Source: JBKHHU01 sp046539045
Lineage (GTDB): Bacteria > Planctomycetota > Phycisphaerae > SM23-33
Direction of reading: 5' to 3'
Length of the DNA stretch: 33,155 nt
NCBI GenBank assembly: GCA_046539045.1
Contig: JBKHHU010000014.1
Span: forward strand, 1 to 33,155
In this document: piece by piece, positions 1-7,839 of the stretch
Numbering within the stretch: position 1 is the first letter of the stretch
Layout of the letters: each line of letters starts with the position of its first letter
The notes under the pieces: model-generated
The model's database searches: none
Seen by the model: only the letters and a program-made list of their open reading frames with translations
Told to the model about the DNA's origin: nothing
Position numbers and translations under genes: made by a program

Positions 1-260
1 TGAGGTCTACGCAATGTCAGTCATGTAACGCGGTGGGTCGGGAGACCCACCGCGCGGGAATTCCCCTTCAGTGGTTGGCGGGTCTCCTGACCCGCCAACG
101 GACCGGCGTGTTTGCCAGGGGAGTGGCGCAACGTGGTGGGTCGGGAGACCCACCACGCGGGAATTCCCCTTCAGTTGTTGGCGGGTCTCCTGACCCGCCA
201 ACGGGATGAGGTCTACGCAATGTCAGTCATGTAACGCGGTGGGTCGGGAGACCCACCGCG
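1..260. repeat. 103-bp-period intergenic hairpin array
   Basis: Five perfect inverted repeats with 11-bp stems and 4-nt loops lie at 29-54, 74-99, 132-157, 177-202 and 235-260. Two types alternate. Type A has the core GGTGGGTC-GGGA-GACCCACC, and type B has GGCGGGTC-TCCT-GACCCGCC. A copies start at 29, 132 and 235 and B copies at 74 and 177, so both repeat every 103 bp exactly. Between each A and the following B lies a third palindrome, GGGAATTCCC (first copy at 56-65). The 28 bp before the first and third A hairpins (1-28 and 207-234) are identical, while the spacer before the second A differs in sequence but not in length. The array probably continues left of the window. No coding potential is credible here. 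It looks like a dispersed planctomycete intergenic repeat; its function is unknown. Confidence 0.9.
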
Positions 261-290
261 CAAAGAGAGATAGCCCCACCACGCGGAGCG

Positions 291-317
291 AAAGGCGCCT
301 CTCGCGAGGGAGGTGCC
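291..317 (-). terminator. weak candidate terminator after the zinc-ribbon gene
   Basis: On the minus strand, just past the TAG stop at 332-334, GGCACCTC can pair with GAGGCGCC (one G-U pair) around a short loop and is followed by TTTCGC. The U-tract is only three bases, so this may not act as a true intrinsic terminator. The hairpin array further downstream could also end the transcript. Confidence 0.3.
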
Positions 318-331
318 ACACCTGTCGATCG

Positions 332-2485
332 CTACTCCGGGAAGCTGGTCTTCACGATCAGGCAGTCTTTCTTTCCGGCGAGGCGTTTGTTTGCCCATGA
401 CGGCTGGGTGCCGTTGGGCGTGCCGGGGCTGCTGGTCCATCCGGCGTGGTAGACGGCCCCTCTGGAAAGCTCCAGCCCGTTGAACATCCCGGAGCCGATG
501 ATCGCGCGATCGTCGTTTTCTTCCGTTCCGCGATAGGTGCCGGCGTATTTGACGTCGTTCAATTTCGGCCCGAGCACCACGGCCGCGGCAAACCCGCCCC
601 CGCCGTTGAACTCCGGCCAGGGCTGATAGGCGTTGTCGGTGGTCCACATGCGGGCACCGGTTTTGCCTGCAATATGCACCCGGCTGGACGCGTCGACGGC
701 CAGCTCGCCTACGTTGTTGCCCGCCAGCTTGGGCCAGCCCTGCGGGATGCCATTCTCGCCATAGTCGCCCTTGTAGCTGTTCTGCCAGTACCATCCGGTG
801 TCGAGCCGGCCGGTTTTCGCAGCCACCTTGCCCACCCAGTTGATGCTCAGGTTGCCCGTATCGCCGACGAGCTTGCCCTTGAAGCGGTACTGGTTGGACC
901 CGTGCTGCCACGCGCAGACATAGAGCGTGTCGGTCGCCGGGTCGTACGCCAGGGCGTTGGGCTTCTGGTCCGGCGTGTGGATGCTGTCGCCTTCCCGGTA
1001 GCAGTTGGTCGACCACTTGAGCTTTCCGGTCTGGTCGTAGCGGGCCATGAACAGGTCGAACGCCGGATAGCCCTTCTTGCCCTTGACCTGGAATCCATAG
1101 AACATCGAGCCGGTGACCACGATGTCGCCGTCGGGAAGAACAAGCACCTGCCCGCCCTGACGCACGCCGTGGACCCAGAATTTCACCGGGGCCCATCCGC
1201 CCTCGCCGTCATAGTCGAAGTACCCGTCCTTGTCGTCCTCATCCCAGCCGCGTCTGTAATACCAGTAATACTCGCCTTCCTGCAGCAACTGCCCATCGTT
1301 GTGGTGCAGGCTGACCGACCACCCGGCCGACTTATCGTAAGACCATTCCGATTCGCTCCCGTCGGCGTTGACGCGGAGCAGGTAAGCGGCCATGCCCTTG
1401 CCTCGCGTGCCTGCAGTCCAGTAGATGCGTCCGGTCTTGTCCTCGGCCAGTCCGGTGATGTGCGTCTGGTTCGGGCCGGCGCGGTTGATCCACTCGACCT
1501 TCTTCCCGTCGGAACGGAGGCGGAGCAGGGCCCCGTCGGACTTGCCCCAGTCGGCCACGTTCGTGGCGATCTGCGGGAGGTTCCCCAGCTTGCTTCCGCC
1601 GACAACCACGTCGCCGTCGGAGCAGACCAGCACCCGCGAGGGCCTGATCGCCTCTGCCGGAAAAACGCTGAACCAGTCCCACTTCTGCAGGTCATCACTG
1701 AGCTTACCGACGAAACCGAAGTCCGTTCCCGAGTCGTGCGAGCCGGTCAGCAGCCGGTTCGGCTGGACGCCTCTGGGCGTCGCGTCGGCACTTCCGAGGA
1801 TCCCGCAGACCACCAGCGAGCCGTCGGCGGTACGGTCCATGTGGGTGATCTGATCGTCCTCGCTGCCACCAAAGACGATGGCCTGGACCGTCGGCTTTGC
1901 GGTGACATCGCCGATCGCTACGGGTTTGGAGCCGGCCGATGCGTTGCCCTTTCCGTCGTCGGACCCGCCGCCCAGAACGCTGCTGACTTTGGAGAAGAAT
2001 CCGCCGCTCTCGCTGCCGGTCTCTTCGGAAGATGCCCACGGCTGGGTGACCAGAAGCACGCCCACCACGGCCACCGCGATCAGCCCGGCGAAAACCCACG
2101 GCAGGAATCGCAGGGCGGAGCGTTTCTTCCTGGCCGGGCCCGCCGAGTTTGTCGGTTGCGGCTGGGCCGGGGCGTTGCGTGCCTGCTGCGTTGTCGGCGT
2201 CCCGGAAGCGGGTTGGGGCGAGGAAGTCGCTGCCGACGCCAGCCCGGACAGCGCGGAGCCCGGATCGCCGCCGGTTTCCGCCTTGGGCGGATGCTTGGAA
2301 GCGGGCATCTTCGGGTTGTCCTGCACCTGGGGTTCCGACGGGGCCGGGCTGTCGGCCACGGCATCGGACTGCGGTGCAGGAGGGACGGCGGAGATATTCT
2401 TGCACTTGGGGCAGCGGATCTTCTTGCCCGCATGTTCGTCGGCGACCTTCAGTTTCTGGCCGCACCGGCATGAGAAGCGGATCAT
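332..2485 (-). CDS. Zinc-ribbon, single-pass membrane protein with propeller-like extracytoplasmic domain
   Basis: This 717-residue protein is of unknown function. Residues 6-28 form a small zinc ribbon (Cys6, Cys8, Cys25, Cys28), of the kind common at the start of planctomycete proteins. Residues 30-120 are a Pro/Ala/Ser-rich linker. One membrane helix follows at about 127-148, preceded by RKKRS, so the ribbon should be cytoplasmic and the remaining ~570 residues outside. That part repeats a beta-rich pattern such as ADGSLVVCG, PDGDIVVTG and DPATDTLYVCA, each followed by a hydrophobic strand. This resembles SBBP or PQQ-like propeller blades. The ATG at 2485 is preceded by AAAGGA at good spacing. 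A candidate promoter lies at 2538-2566 and the gene seems to be its own transcript. A role as a surface or periplasmic binding scaffold is a guess. Confidence 0.85.
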   Translation of the reverse strand: MIRFSCRCGQKLKVADEHAGKKIRCPKCKNISAVPPAPQSDAVADSPAPSEPQVQDNPKMPASKHPPKAETGGDPGSALSGLASAATSSPQPASGTPTTQQARNAPAQPQPTNSAGPARKKRSALRFLPWVFAGLIAVAVVGVLLVTQPWASSEETGSESGGFFSKVSSVLGGGSDDGKGNASAGSKPVAIGDVTAKPTVQAIVFGGSEDDQITHMDRTADGSLVVCGILGSADATPRGVQPNRLLTGSHDSGTDFGFVGKLSDDLQKWDWFSVFPAEAIRPSRVLVCSDGDVVVGGSKLGNLPQIATNVADWGKSDGALLRLRSDGKKVEWINRAGPNQTHITGLAEDKTGRIYWTAGTRGKGMAAYLLRVNADGSESEWSYDKSAGWSVSLHHNDGQLLQEGEYYWYYRRGWDEDDKDGYFDYDGEGGWAPVKFWVHGVRQGGQVLVLPDGDIVVTGSMFYGFQVKGKKGYPAFDLFMARYDQTGKLKWSTNCYREGDSIHTPDQKPNALAYDPATDTLYVCAWQHGSNQYRFKGKLVGDTGNLSINWVGKVAAKTGRLDTGWYWQNSYKGDYGENGIPQGWPKLAGNNVGELAVDASSRVHIAGKTGARMWTTDNAYQPWPEFNGGGGFAAAVVLGPKLNDVKYAGTYRGTEENDDRAIIGSGMFNGLELSRGAVYHAGWTSSPGTPNGTQPSWANKRLAGKKDCLIVKTSFPE

Positions 2486-2537
2486 GCAATTCCTTTCGGG
2501 TACTGATGGCTCGTTTCACAGATGCATCGGACAGATC

Positions 2538-2566
2538 AGGCTACGGATTCGGCAGATTCCGGTCAA
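2538..2566 (-). promoter_or_regulatory. Candidate sigma70-type promoter for the zinc-ribbon gene
   Basis: Reading the minus strand, TTGACC (plus-strand 2561-2566) is followed after 17 bp by TAGCCT (2538-2543). The -35 matches consensus at five of six positions, the -10 only at three. It sits between the terminator of the upstream EF-hand gene and the ATG at 2485, which would leave a leader of roughly 45 nt carrying the Shine-Dalgarno sequence. Confidence 0.4.
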
Positions 2567-2607
2567 GGCTGGGAGTTGGCTGGGAGGATGCCCGCTACGG
2601 CGGCACG

Positions 2608-2645
2608 AAAAAACCGCCCGGAGCCTTTGCAGGCTGTCCGGGCGG
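2608..2645 (-). terminator. Intrinsic terminator of the EF-hand gene
   Basis: On the minus strand CCGCCCGG pairs with CCGGGCGG (2614-2621 and 2638-2645). An inner AGCCT/AGGCT stem extends the hairpin, and a run of six T follows (2608-2613). It lies 23 bp past the TAA stop of the EF-hand gene, which is the classic arrangement of a rho-independent terminator. Confidence 0.9.
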
Positions 2646-2667
2646 CTGGGGTATGCGGATATTGCGG

Positions 2668-3900
2668 TTACCTGCCGGTGTGGATGACCGTCGCCGACTT
2701 TCCGTCGGAGGAGGGGATGACCGCCGCGCTGCCCCCGCTGGAAGGATTGACCGAACCGCCTTCCTCCTCCATCAGCTTTTGGCGTTCTTTGGCGTCCAGT
2801 TTGCCGTCGCCGTTGGCATCGTATTTCTTGCGGAGCTTCTGCCAGTAGTCCCTTATCTCGCTACGGGTGGTCTTCCCGTCGCCGTCGGCATCGGCGGCTT
2901 TGCGGAATTCTTCGATTCGCTGTCGCATCTGCTTGCGGGCCTCTTCGCGTTCGGTTTCGGACAGTTTGCCGTCGCCGTCGGTATCGTAGCGTTTGATCCT
3001 TTGCTCCCGCCACTGGCGCGCCCGTTGGCGGAAGCGTTTCATGCGTTCTTCGTACTTCTTGACGGCCTCGTCGTATCTCTTCTGCTCTTCGGCGTCGAGT
3101 TTGCCGTCCTTGTCGGCGTCGAATCGCCTTTCGAGCCATTCCCTGACGCGCTTCTGACGCTCCTGGCGGCGCTGCTGTTCCATTTTCTCACGCTCGGCTT
3201 CGGACAGTTCCCCGTCGCCATCGGTGTCGTACTTCTCGAGCTGCTGCTTGCGTCGCTCTTCCATTCGTTTCCGTATGCGCTCGCGCCACTCGGCGACAGC
3301 CTTGTTCCGCTCCTCGGCAGAGACTTTCCCGTCGCCGTCGGTGTCGTACCTGTCCAACAGACGCTGTCGCCTGGAGCGGCGCGGGTTGGGCTCTCCGGAT
3401 TCGGCGTCGGCGTTCTCAGCAGTGTTCCCGTTTTCACCTGAGCCGCGATCGGTCGCCGGATGCGTGGTTGCCCCGCCGTCGGCGGAGATTCTTCCGGCGT
3501 GCAGGGCGGCATTGGCCTTGGCTCGTTCTGCCGGTTCGAGGCGGTTGTTCTTGTTGGCGTCGAAGTTCCCGGCCACCTTCTTCGCCAGGGCCTTGCGATA
3601 GGCGTCCGCTTCGAACCAGTCGATGGTCCCGTTGGCGTTTTCGTCGAAGGTCTTGAGCATGGCCCAGGTATCGAACGCGCGGGCGAAGGGGGAAGTGTTC
3701 TTCTGGTTGGCTGTGAACTCGGCGGCGGAGAGTTCCCCGTCGTTGCCCGCGGCAGCGTTGAAGCGGTCCTTCTCGACCACCATGTTGTAGGGATCGACCA
3801 GGCCGCTGCAGTAATCGGGGACGTCGGTGGTCTGCGTCGTCTGTCCGGCGGCAAGGCTGGTGGTCAGCAGCAGGGCAAGCAGGAGTGTATGTCGTCTCAT
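2668..3900 (-). CDS. Secreted EF-hand calcium-binding protein
   Basis: The product is 410 residues. I place the start at the ATG ending at 3900 because GAAAGGGA lies just upstream and the protein then opens directly with a signal peptide (MRRHTLLLALLLTTSLAAG). The in-frame ATG at 3915 lacks a ribosome site. The C-terminal half carries six canonical Ca2+ loops of the D-x-D-x-D-G type (for example DTDGDGKVSAEE and DANGDGKLDAKE). Their starts are 39, 36, 45, 31 and 24 residues apart, separated by highly charged Arg/Lys/Glu helices. Two or three degenerate loops (DENANGTIDWFE, DANKNNRLEPAE) lie nearer the N-terminus. It should be exported and bind several Ca2+ ions. No enzymatic domain or sorting tail is visible. 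It could be a T2SS substrate, but nothing shows this. Confidence 0.88.
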   Translation of the reverse strand: MRRHTLLLALLLTTSLAAGQTTQTTDVPDYCSGLVDPYNMVVEKDRFNAAAGNDGELSAAEFTANQKNTSPFARAFDTWAMLKTFDENANGTIDWFEADAYRKALAKKVAGNFDANKNNRLEPAERAKANAALHAGRISADGGATTHPATDRGSGENGNTAENADAESGEPNPRRSRRQRLLDRYDTDGDGKVSAEERNKAVAEWRERIRKRMEERRKQQLEKYDTDGDGELSEAEREKMEQQRRQERQKRVREWLERRFDADKDGKLDAEEQKRYDEAVKKYEERMKRFRQRARQWREQRIKRYDTDGDGKLSETEREEARKQMRQRIEEFRKAADADGDGKTTRSEIRDYWQKLRKKYDANGDGKLDAKERQKLMEEEGGSVNPSSGGSAAVIPSSDGKSATVIHTGR

Positions 3901-4202
3901 GGTAGTCCCTTTCATCCGGGAGAATTGGGGGTGGAGTCTTTACACTTTAACTACCCACCGACAGAGTTTCTTGCAGAAAAATTCAACAGCGGCCGTCCGA
4001 CAAGAGTCCAAGGTATTGTGAGAGAGCGGATTTCCTGCAGTTGAGGCTAAACCCGACCGGCTCTGATCGACAAGAAAACGGGTAATATTCTCTGCTGCAG
4101 AGCGTTAAACTTGAAGATTCTGAAGTATCTCTTGCCGGGCGCGGGGTTAGAGGGTGAGGGAGTGGGTTTGCAGGCAGTCAAACCGCGCAGGGAGTTGGTT
4201 CA
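3901..4202. promoter_or_regulatory. Divergent intergenic region (EF-hand gene / T2SS operon)
   Basis: This 302-bp stretch separates the minus-strand EF-hand gene from the plus-strand gspE and must hold promoters for both. It is more AT-rich than its surroundings. A TAATAT at 4083-4088 could be a -10 box for the operon, 115 bp before the gspE ATG, but no matching -35 lies 16-18 bp upstream. I found no convincing sigma70 pair on the minus strand. The gspE ribosome site AGGGAG is at 4189-4194. No ORF or RNA gene is evident here. Confidence 0.4.
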
Positions 4203-5873
4203 ATGGGTATTGGAGAGGTCCTTCTCAATAAAGGGCTTATAACGGCAGATAATCTTGCCGAGGCCATGGAGTTGCGCCGGAAACAGGGCGTGCGGCTGGA
4301 CCGCGCGCTGATCCAGCTCGGCTGGGTGGATGCCGAGGACGTGCTCCGCGAGATGTCCGAGCAGTTGTCGATCCCGATGGTCGACCTGTCTGAGGTGGAC
4401 GTCGACGTCGAGATCCTCCAGTCCCTTCCCGCCAAGCTGGTCTATCGGAAACACCTGGTCCCGCTGGAGCGGGAAAACGGCTCGCTCACCGTCGCCACCA
4501 GCGACCCCTTCGACCTCTACGCCTTCGACGAACTCCGCCTGCTGACCGGGCTGGAAATCAAGCCCGTCCTGGCTGCCGAGGACGAGATCGACAAGGTCAT
4601 CAAGACCCACTACGGCCTCGGCGGGAATACCATCGACGAGATGATGAGCACCGACGACCTTGAGGTCGTCCGCGACTCCGGCAACGAGCCGGAAGACCTG
4701 CTGGAGATGGCCCAGGAAGCGTCGGTCATCAAGCTGGTCAACGAGATCTTCCTCGAAGCCGTCAACGAACGGGCCAGCGACATCCACATCGAGCCGTACG
4801 AGAAGGGACTGAGCATCCGCTACCGCATCGACGGTGTGCTGCACGAAGCCAGCGTCCCGTCGCAGATCCACCGGTTCCAGGCAGCCATCATCAGCCGCAT
4901 CAAGATCATGGCGAGCCTCAACATCGCCGAGAAACGCCTCCCGCAGGACGGGCGGATCAACCTCCGCGTCGGCGGGAAGGAGTACGACGTCCGCGTCAGC
5001 GTGATCCCGATGCTTTTCGGCGAGGGGATCGTCATGCGTGTGCTGGACAAAACGTCGGTCGCATTCACGCTGCCCGAACTGGGCATGCCGGAAGATACCT
5101 TCGGCACCTTCAGGGAACTCATCAAGCGCCCCCACGGGATCATCCTGGTCACCGGGCCGACCGGCAGCGGCAAGACCACCACGCTGTACGCGGCCCTTTC
5201 GGCGATCGTCAGCGGCAGGATCAAGGTCATCACGGTTGAGGATCCGGTCGAATATCACCTGGACGGCGTGAACCAGATCCAGGTCCAGAGCAAAATCGGA
5301 ATGACCTTCGCCCGAGGGCTCCGCGCGATTCTTCGTCACGACCCCGACGTGGTCATGATCGGCGAAATACGCGATCTGGAAACGGCAGAGGCTGCCATCC
5401 AGGCCGCCCTGACCGGGCACCTCGTGTTCAGCACACTGCACACCAACGACGCCTGCAGCGCGGTAACGCGCCTGCTGGACATGGGCATCGAACCGTTCCT
5501 GGTTTCCAGCACGCTGGAAGCGTCGATGGCCCAGCGGCTGGTCCGCACCGTCTGCCCCGACTGCAAGGAACCGTACAAGCCCGATCCCGAAACGCTCCCG
5601 GCAGATTTCAACTACCAGCCGGGACAGACGCTCTACCGCGGGGCGGGCTGTCGCAAGTGCCGCGGAACCGGCTATCGAGGCCGGAGCGGTGTCTTCGAGC
5701 TGATGACAGTGGACGAACCGGTCCGGCAGCGGATCGTGGAGCGCTCCAGCGCCAGCCGGATCGTCGAAGTCGCCCGCGAAAACGGCATGCGACTGCTTCG
5801 CGAGGATGGGTGGGTCAAGGTCCGCAACGGCATTACGACTCCGGAAGAAGTCGTGCGAAGCACCAAAGTCTGA
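4203..5873 (+). CDS. gspE: Type II secretion ATPase GspE
   Basis: The 556-residue cytoplasmic hexameric ATPase powers pseudopilus assembly in type II secretion. Residues 1-150 form the MshEN/T2SSE N-terminal region, which in the family docks on GspL. The catalytic half has the ASDIHIEP Asp-box region, a Walker A loop GPTGSGKT at 318-325, a degenerate Walker B at about 382-391 (DVVMIGEIRD), and the His box around FSTLHTNDA. The zinc site typical of GspE/PilB is complete, with Cys451, Cys454, Cys483 and Cys486. Length and domain order are normal. The ATG at 4203 follows AGGGAG with 8-nt spacing. It is the first gene of an operon running to the lipoprotein at 28638. PilB of a type IV pilus is the main alternative, but the GspG/K/L neighbours argue for T2SS. 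Confidence 0.97.
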   Translation: MGIGEVLLNKGLITADNLAEAMELRRKQGVRLDRALIQLGWVDAEDVLREMSEQLSIPMVDLSEVDVDVEILQSLPAKLVYRKHLVPLERENGSLTVATSDPFDLYAFDELRLLTGLEIKPVLAAEDEIDKVIKTHYGLGGNTIDEMMSTDDLEVVRDSGNEPEDLLEMAQEASVIKLVNEIFLEAVNERASDIHIEPYEKGLSIRYRIDGVLHEASVPSQIHRFQAAIISRIKIMASLNIAEKRLPQDGRINLRVGGKEYDVRVSVIPMLFGEGIVMRVLDKTSVAFTLPELGMPEDTFGTFRELIKRPHGIILVTGPTGSGKTTTLYAALSAIVSGRIKVITVEDPVEYHLDGVNQIQVQSKIGMTFARGLRAILRHDPDVVMIGEIRDLETAEAAIQAALTGHLVFSTLHTNDACSAVTRLLDMGIEPFLVSSTLEASMAQRLVRTVCPDCKEPYKPDPETLPADFNYQPGQTLYRGAGCRKCRGTGYRGRSGVFELMTVDEPVRQRIVERSSASRIVEVARENGMRLLREDGWVKVRNGITTPEEVVRSTKV

Positions 5874-5936
5874 TCGACATGTCTTTTGTAGGAAACGCAA
5901 ACGTCGTGGCGTCGCAGACGCCCTGAGTATTTCTCA

Positions 5937-7130
5937 ATGCCCGACTATCAGTACATTGCACGCAGCGCGACCGGCCAGCAGGTGACCGGCGTGATGCAGG
6001 CGGAGAACGAAGCTGCCGTCGCCCGGACGCTCGACGAGAAACAGCTGTTTCCCGTTCGCGTCAACGAGAAGGCGGAGTCGGCATTTGCGCCCAGGCGAAG
6101 CCGCATCAAGGCCCGGGATGTCGGCGTGCTCTACGGGCAGATCGCCGACCTGCTCCGCGCGGGCGTGCCGCTGCTGCGAACGCTGAAAACCCTCCAGCGG
6201 GCTGCACCCAAGGAGGATATGAAGCAGGTCCTGCACGACGTGACCGAGGAAGTCTCGGCAGGTACTACCCTGGCCGATGCCATGGAGCAGCATCCGGACG
6301 TCTTCCTCAAGCTGCACACCGCCATGATCCGGGCCGGTGAATCGGCGGGTTTTCTGGAAGATTCGCTGATGGACCTCTCGGAGTTCATCGAGCGGCAGGA
6401 TGAGCTGCGCGGCAAGGTGCGGGGTGCGATGATCTACCCCGTCGTGCTTGTCGTCGTCGGTACGATAATCATCACCGGGCTGCTGGTGTTTGTTGTGCCC
6501 GTCTTCCGGGAGATGCTCGGCGACGTGGACCTTCCGCTTCCGTCGCGGCTTCTGTTCGGTCTGAGCGAAGCGGTGAACGAACACCTGGCGCTGACCCTGA
6601 CGATACTGGTCGCCGGGGTCCTGAGCGTTTATTATCTGATCCGCAGCGAAGGCGGTCGGAAGACATGGGAGTCGATCAAGCTGAAGATTCCCGTGTTGGG
6701 CAAAACAATCAAGAGCGTGGCGATTACCCGGTTCTGCCGCATCTTCGGGACCATGCTCCACAACGGAGTGCCGATCCTAAAGGCGCTGGAAATCAGCCGT
6801 CGGGCTACAGGCAGTCTGCACCTGTCCGAGGCGATCGCCAAGGCCGCCGAGGCGGTCCGGGCAGGCGAAGCGCTCGCCGAGCCGCTGAACGAGAGCGAGA
6901 TGTTCCCCCCGGAAATCATCGAGATGATTTCGGTCGGGGAGGAATCGAACCAACTGGAGGTCGTGCTCCGAAGAATTGCCGATACGGTGGAAACGCGGAC
7001 CAACCAGGCGGTCGATCAGGCGGTCCGGCTGGTCGAACCGTTGATCCTGGTGGTGCTGGCGTTCGTGATCTGCTTCATCGCCATCGGACTGTTGTACCCG
7101 GTATTTACGCTTGTCCAGTCGCTCCAGTAA
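5937..7130 (+). CDS. gspF: Type II secretion inner-membrane platform protein GspF
   Basis: The 397-residue polytopic membrane protein is the platform on which GspE and the pseudopilus assemble. The start MPDYQYIARSATGQ is the family's usual N-terminus. Two T2SSF helical-bundle domains follow (about 65-190 and 270-390). There are three hydrophobic segments, near 163-190, 215-235 and 368-390, as expected for GspF/PilC. The gap from gspE is 63 bp and holds a small perfect hairpin (GGCGTC-GCA-GACGCC, 5908-5922). No good Shine-Dalgarno precedes the ATG, which is odd in this operon. Codon use matches the neighbours. Confidence 0.95.
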   Translation: MPDYQYIARSATGQQVTGVMQAENEAAVARTLDEKQLFPVRVNEKAESAFAPRRSRIKARDVGVLYGQIADLLRAGVPLLRTLKTLQRAAPKEDMKQVLHDVTEEVSAGTTLADAMEQHPDVFLKLHTAMIRAGESAGFLEDSLMDLSEFIERQDELRGKVRGAMIYPVVLVVVGTIIITGLLVFVVPVFREMLGDVDLPLPSRLLFGLSEAVNEHLALTLTILVAGVLSVYYLIRSEGGRKTWESIKLKIPVLGKTIKSVAITRFCRIFGTMLHNGVPILKALEISRRATGSLHLSEAIAKAAEAVRAGEALAEPLNESEMFPPEIIEMISVGEESNQLEVVLRRIADTVETRTNQAVDQAVRLVEPLILVVLAFVICFIAIGLLYPVFTLVQSLQ

Positions 7131-7223
7131 AACCGGCGCGGACAACGCATGACTAGAGCGAGTGACAAAACTCTTTTCCGTTTCAGCTGGCTGCAATCGT
7201 CCCTGCCGGCGTCCGGCTGCATC

Positions 7224-7243
7224 GGCAATGCTACGGCATTGCC
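7224..7243 (+). other. Perfect 8-bp hairpin with UACG tetraloop before gspG
   Basis: GGCAATGC-TACG-GCATTGCC forms a perfect stem closed by a C-G pair around a UNCG-type loop, one of the most stable RNA tetraloops. It lies in the 259-bp gap between gspF and gspG, 146 bp before the gspG ATG. No T-run follows, so it is not an intrinsic terminator. It could mark an mRNA 5' end, processing or stability element for the major pseudopilin. I saw no confident promoter in this gap. A 71-codon ORF across it (7149-7364) looks spurious. Confidence 0.55.
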
Positions 7244-7389
7244 TGCTTCGCCGTCCTTGTCAGGAACGATTTCGCCGACGCTGAACCACGAAATTACTTC
7301 TGTCATTCACTCTAATGAGAAAATCAGATTCGGCCCGGTACCCGATGTCCGGGCAACGCAGTGACAATGTGGAAAGAAAGGGACTAACA

Positions 7390-7839
7390 ATGAATTACAG
7401 AAGGCAGAGGAAAGCCTTTACCCTGATTGAAATTCTGCTGGTCGTAGGCATTCTCGTGGTGCTGGCCGGCGTGGTCGTGGGCGTGTATGTGAACGTCCGG
7501 CCGGGCACGATGGAGAAGCTCGCCCAGACGAAGGTCGACAGCACAGCCGATGCCGTTGAGGTGTACGCCCTGCAGATGGGCGAGTATCCGGACGAAGAAG
7601 ACGGCCTTGATGCGCTGATCACCGCCCCGGACGATGAAGAGAAGGCCGAGCAGTGGCAAAAAGGCGGCGGCCCGTTCCTCAAGGACGGACAGATCCCCGA
7701 GGATCCCTGGGGTTTCGAGCTGAAGTACAAACGCATGGAAGAGGGGCCGGTCAAGTTCATCGTTTACTCGGTAGGCCCCGACGGCGACCCGGAAACAGAC
7801 GATGATATCAAGAGTTCCGACATCGAAGACGAAATGTAG
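7390..7839 (+). CDS. gspG: Major pseudopilin GspG
   Basis: The product is a 150-residue pseudopilin. The ATG at 7390 is chosen because AAAGGGA lies just upstream and the leader then has the usual short basic form MNYRRQRKA before FTLIEILLVVG. Cleavage by prepilin peptidase would fall between Ala9 and Phe10, leaving Glu at +5. The -1 residue is Ala, not the more usual Gly. After the hydrophobic helix come the GspG features: the EYPDEEDGLDAL region, the DPWGFELKYK strand and a C-terminal Asp-rich loop (GPDGDPETDDDI) matching the Ca2+ site known to stabilise GspG. An upstream in-frame extension to 7315 has no leader character. It is the main subunit of the periplasmic pseudopilus. Confidence 0.95.
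   Translation: MNYRRQRKAFTLIEILLVVGILVVLAGVVVGVYVNVRPGTMEKLAQTKVDSTADAVEVYALQMGEYPDEEDGLDALITAPDDEEKAEQWQKGGGPFLKDGQIPEDPWGFELKYKRMEEGPVKFIVYSVGPDGDPETDDDIKSSDIEDEM

Noticed and set aside
1..260. CRISPR array
   Set aside because: The units are alternating hairpins with conserved, non-unique spacers and no cas genes are near.
446..2473. A 675-codon plus-strand frame over the zinc-ribbon gene
   Set aside because: It lacks recognisable features. The minus-strand frame has a zinc ribbon, membrane helix, ribosome site and promoter.
4200..5900. A 566-codon antisense frame over gspE
   Set aside because: It mirrors gspE nearly end to end, while gspE has all motifs of its family. Codon-bias shadow.
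7149..7364. A 71-codon ORF between gspF and gspG
   Set aside because: No ribosome site or motif, and it covers the UACG hairpin and the gspG leader.
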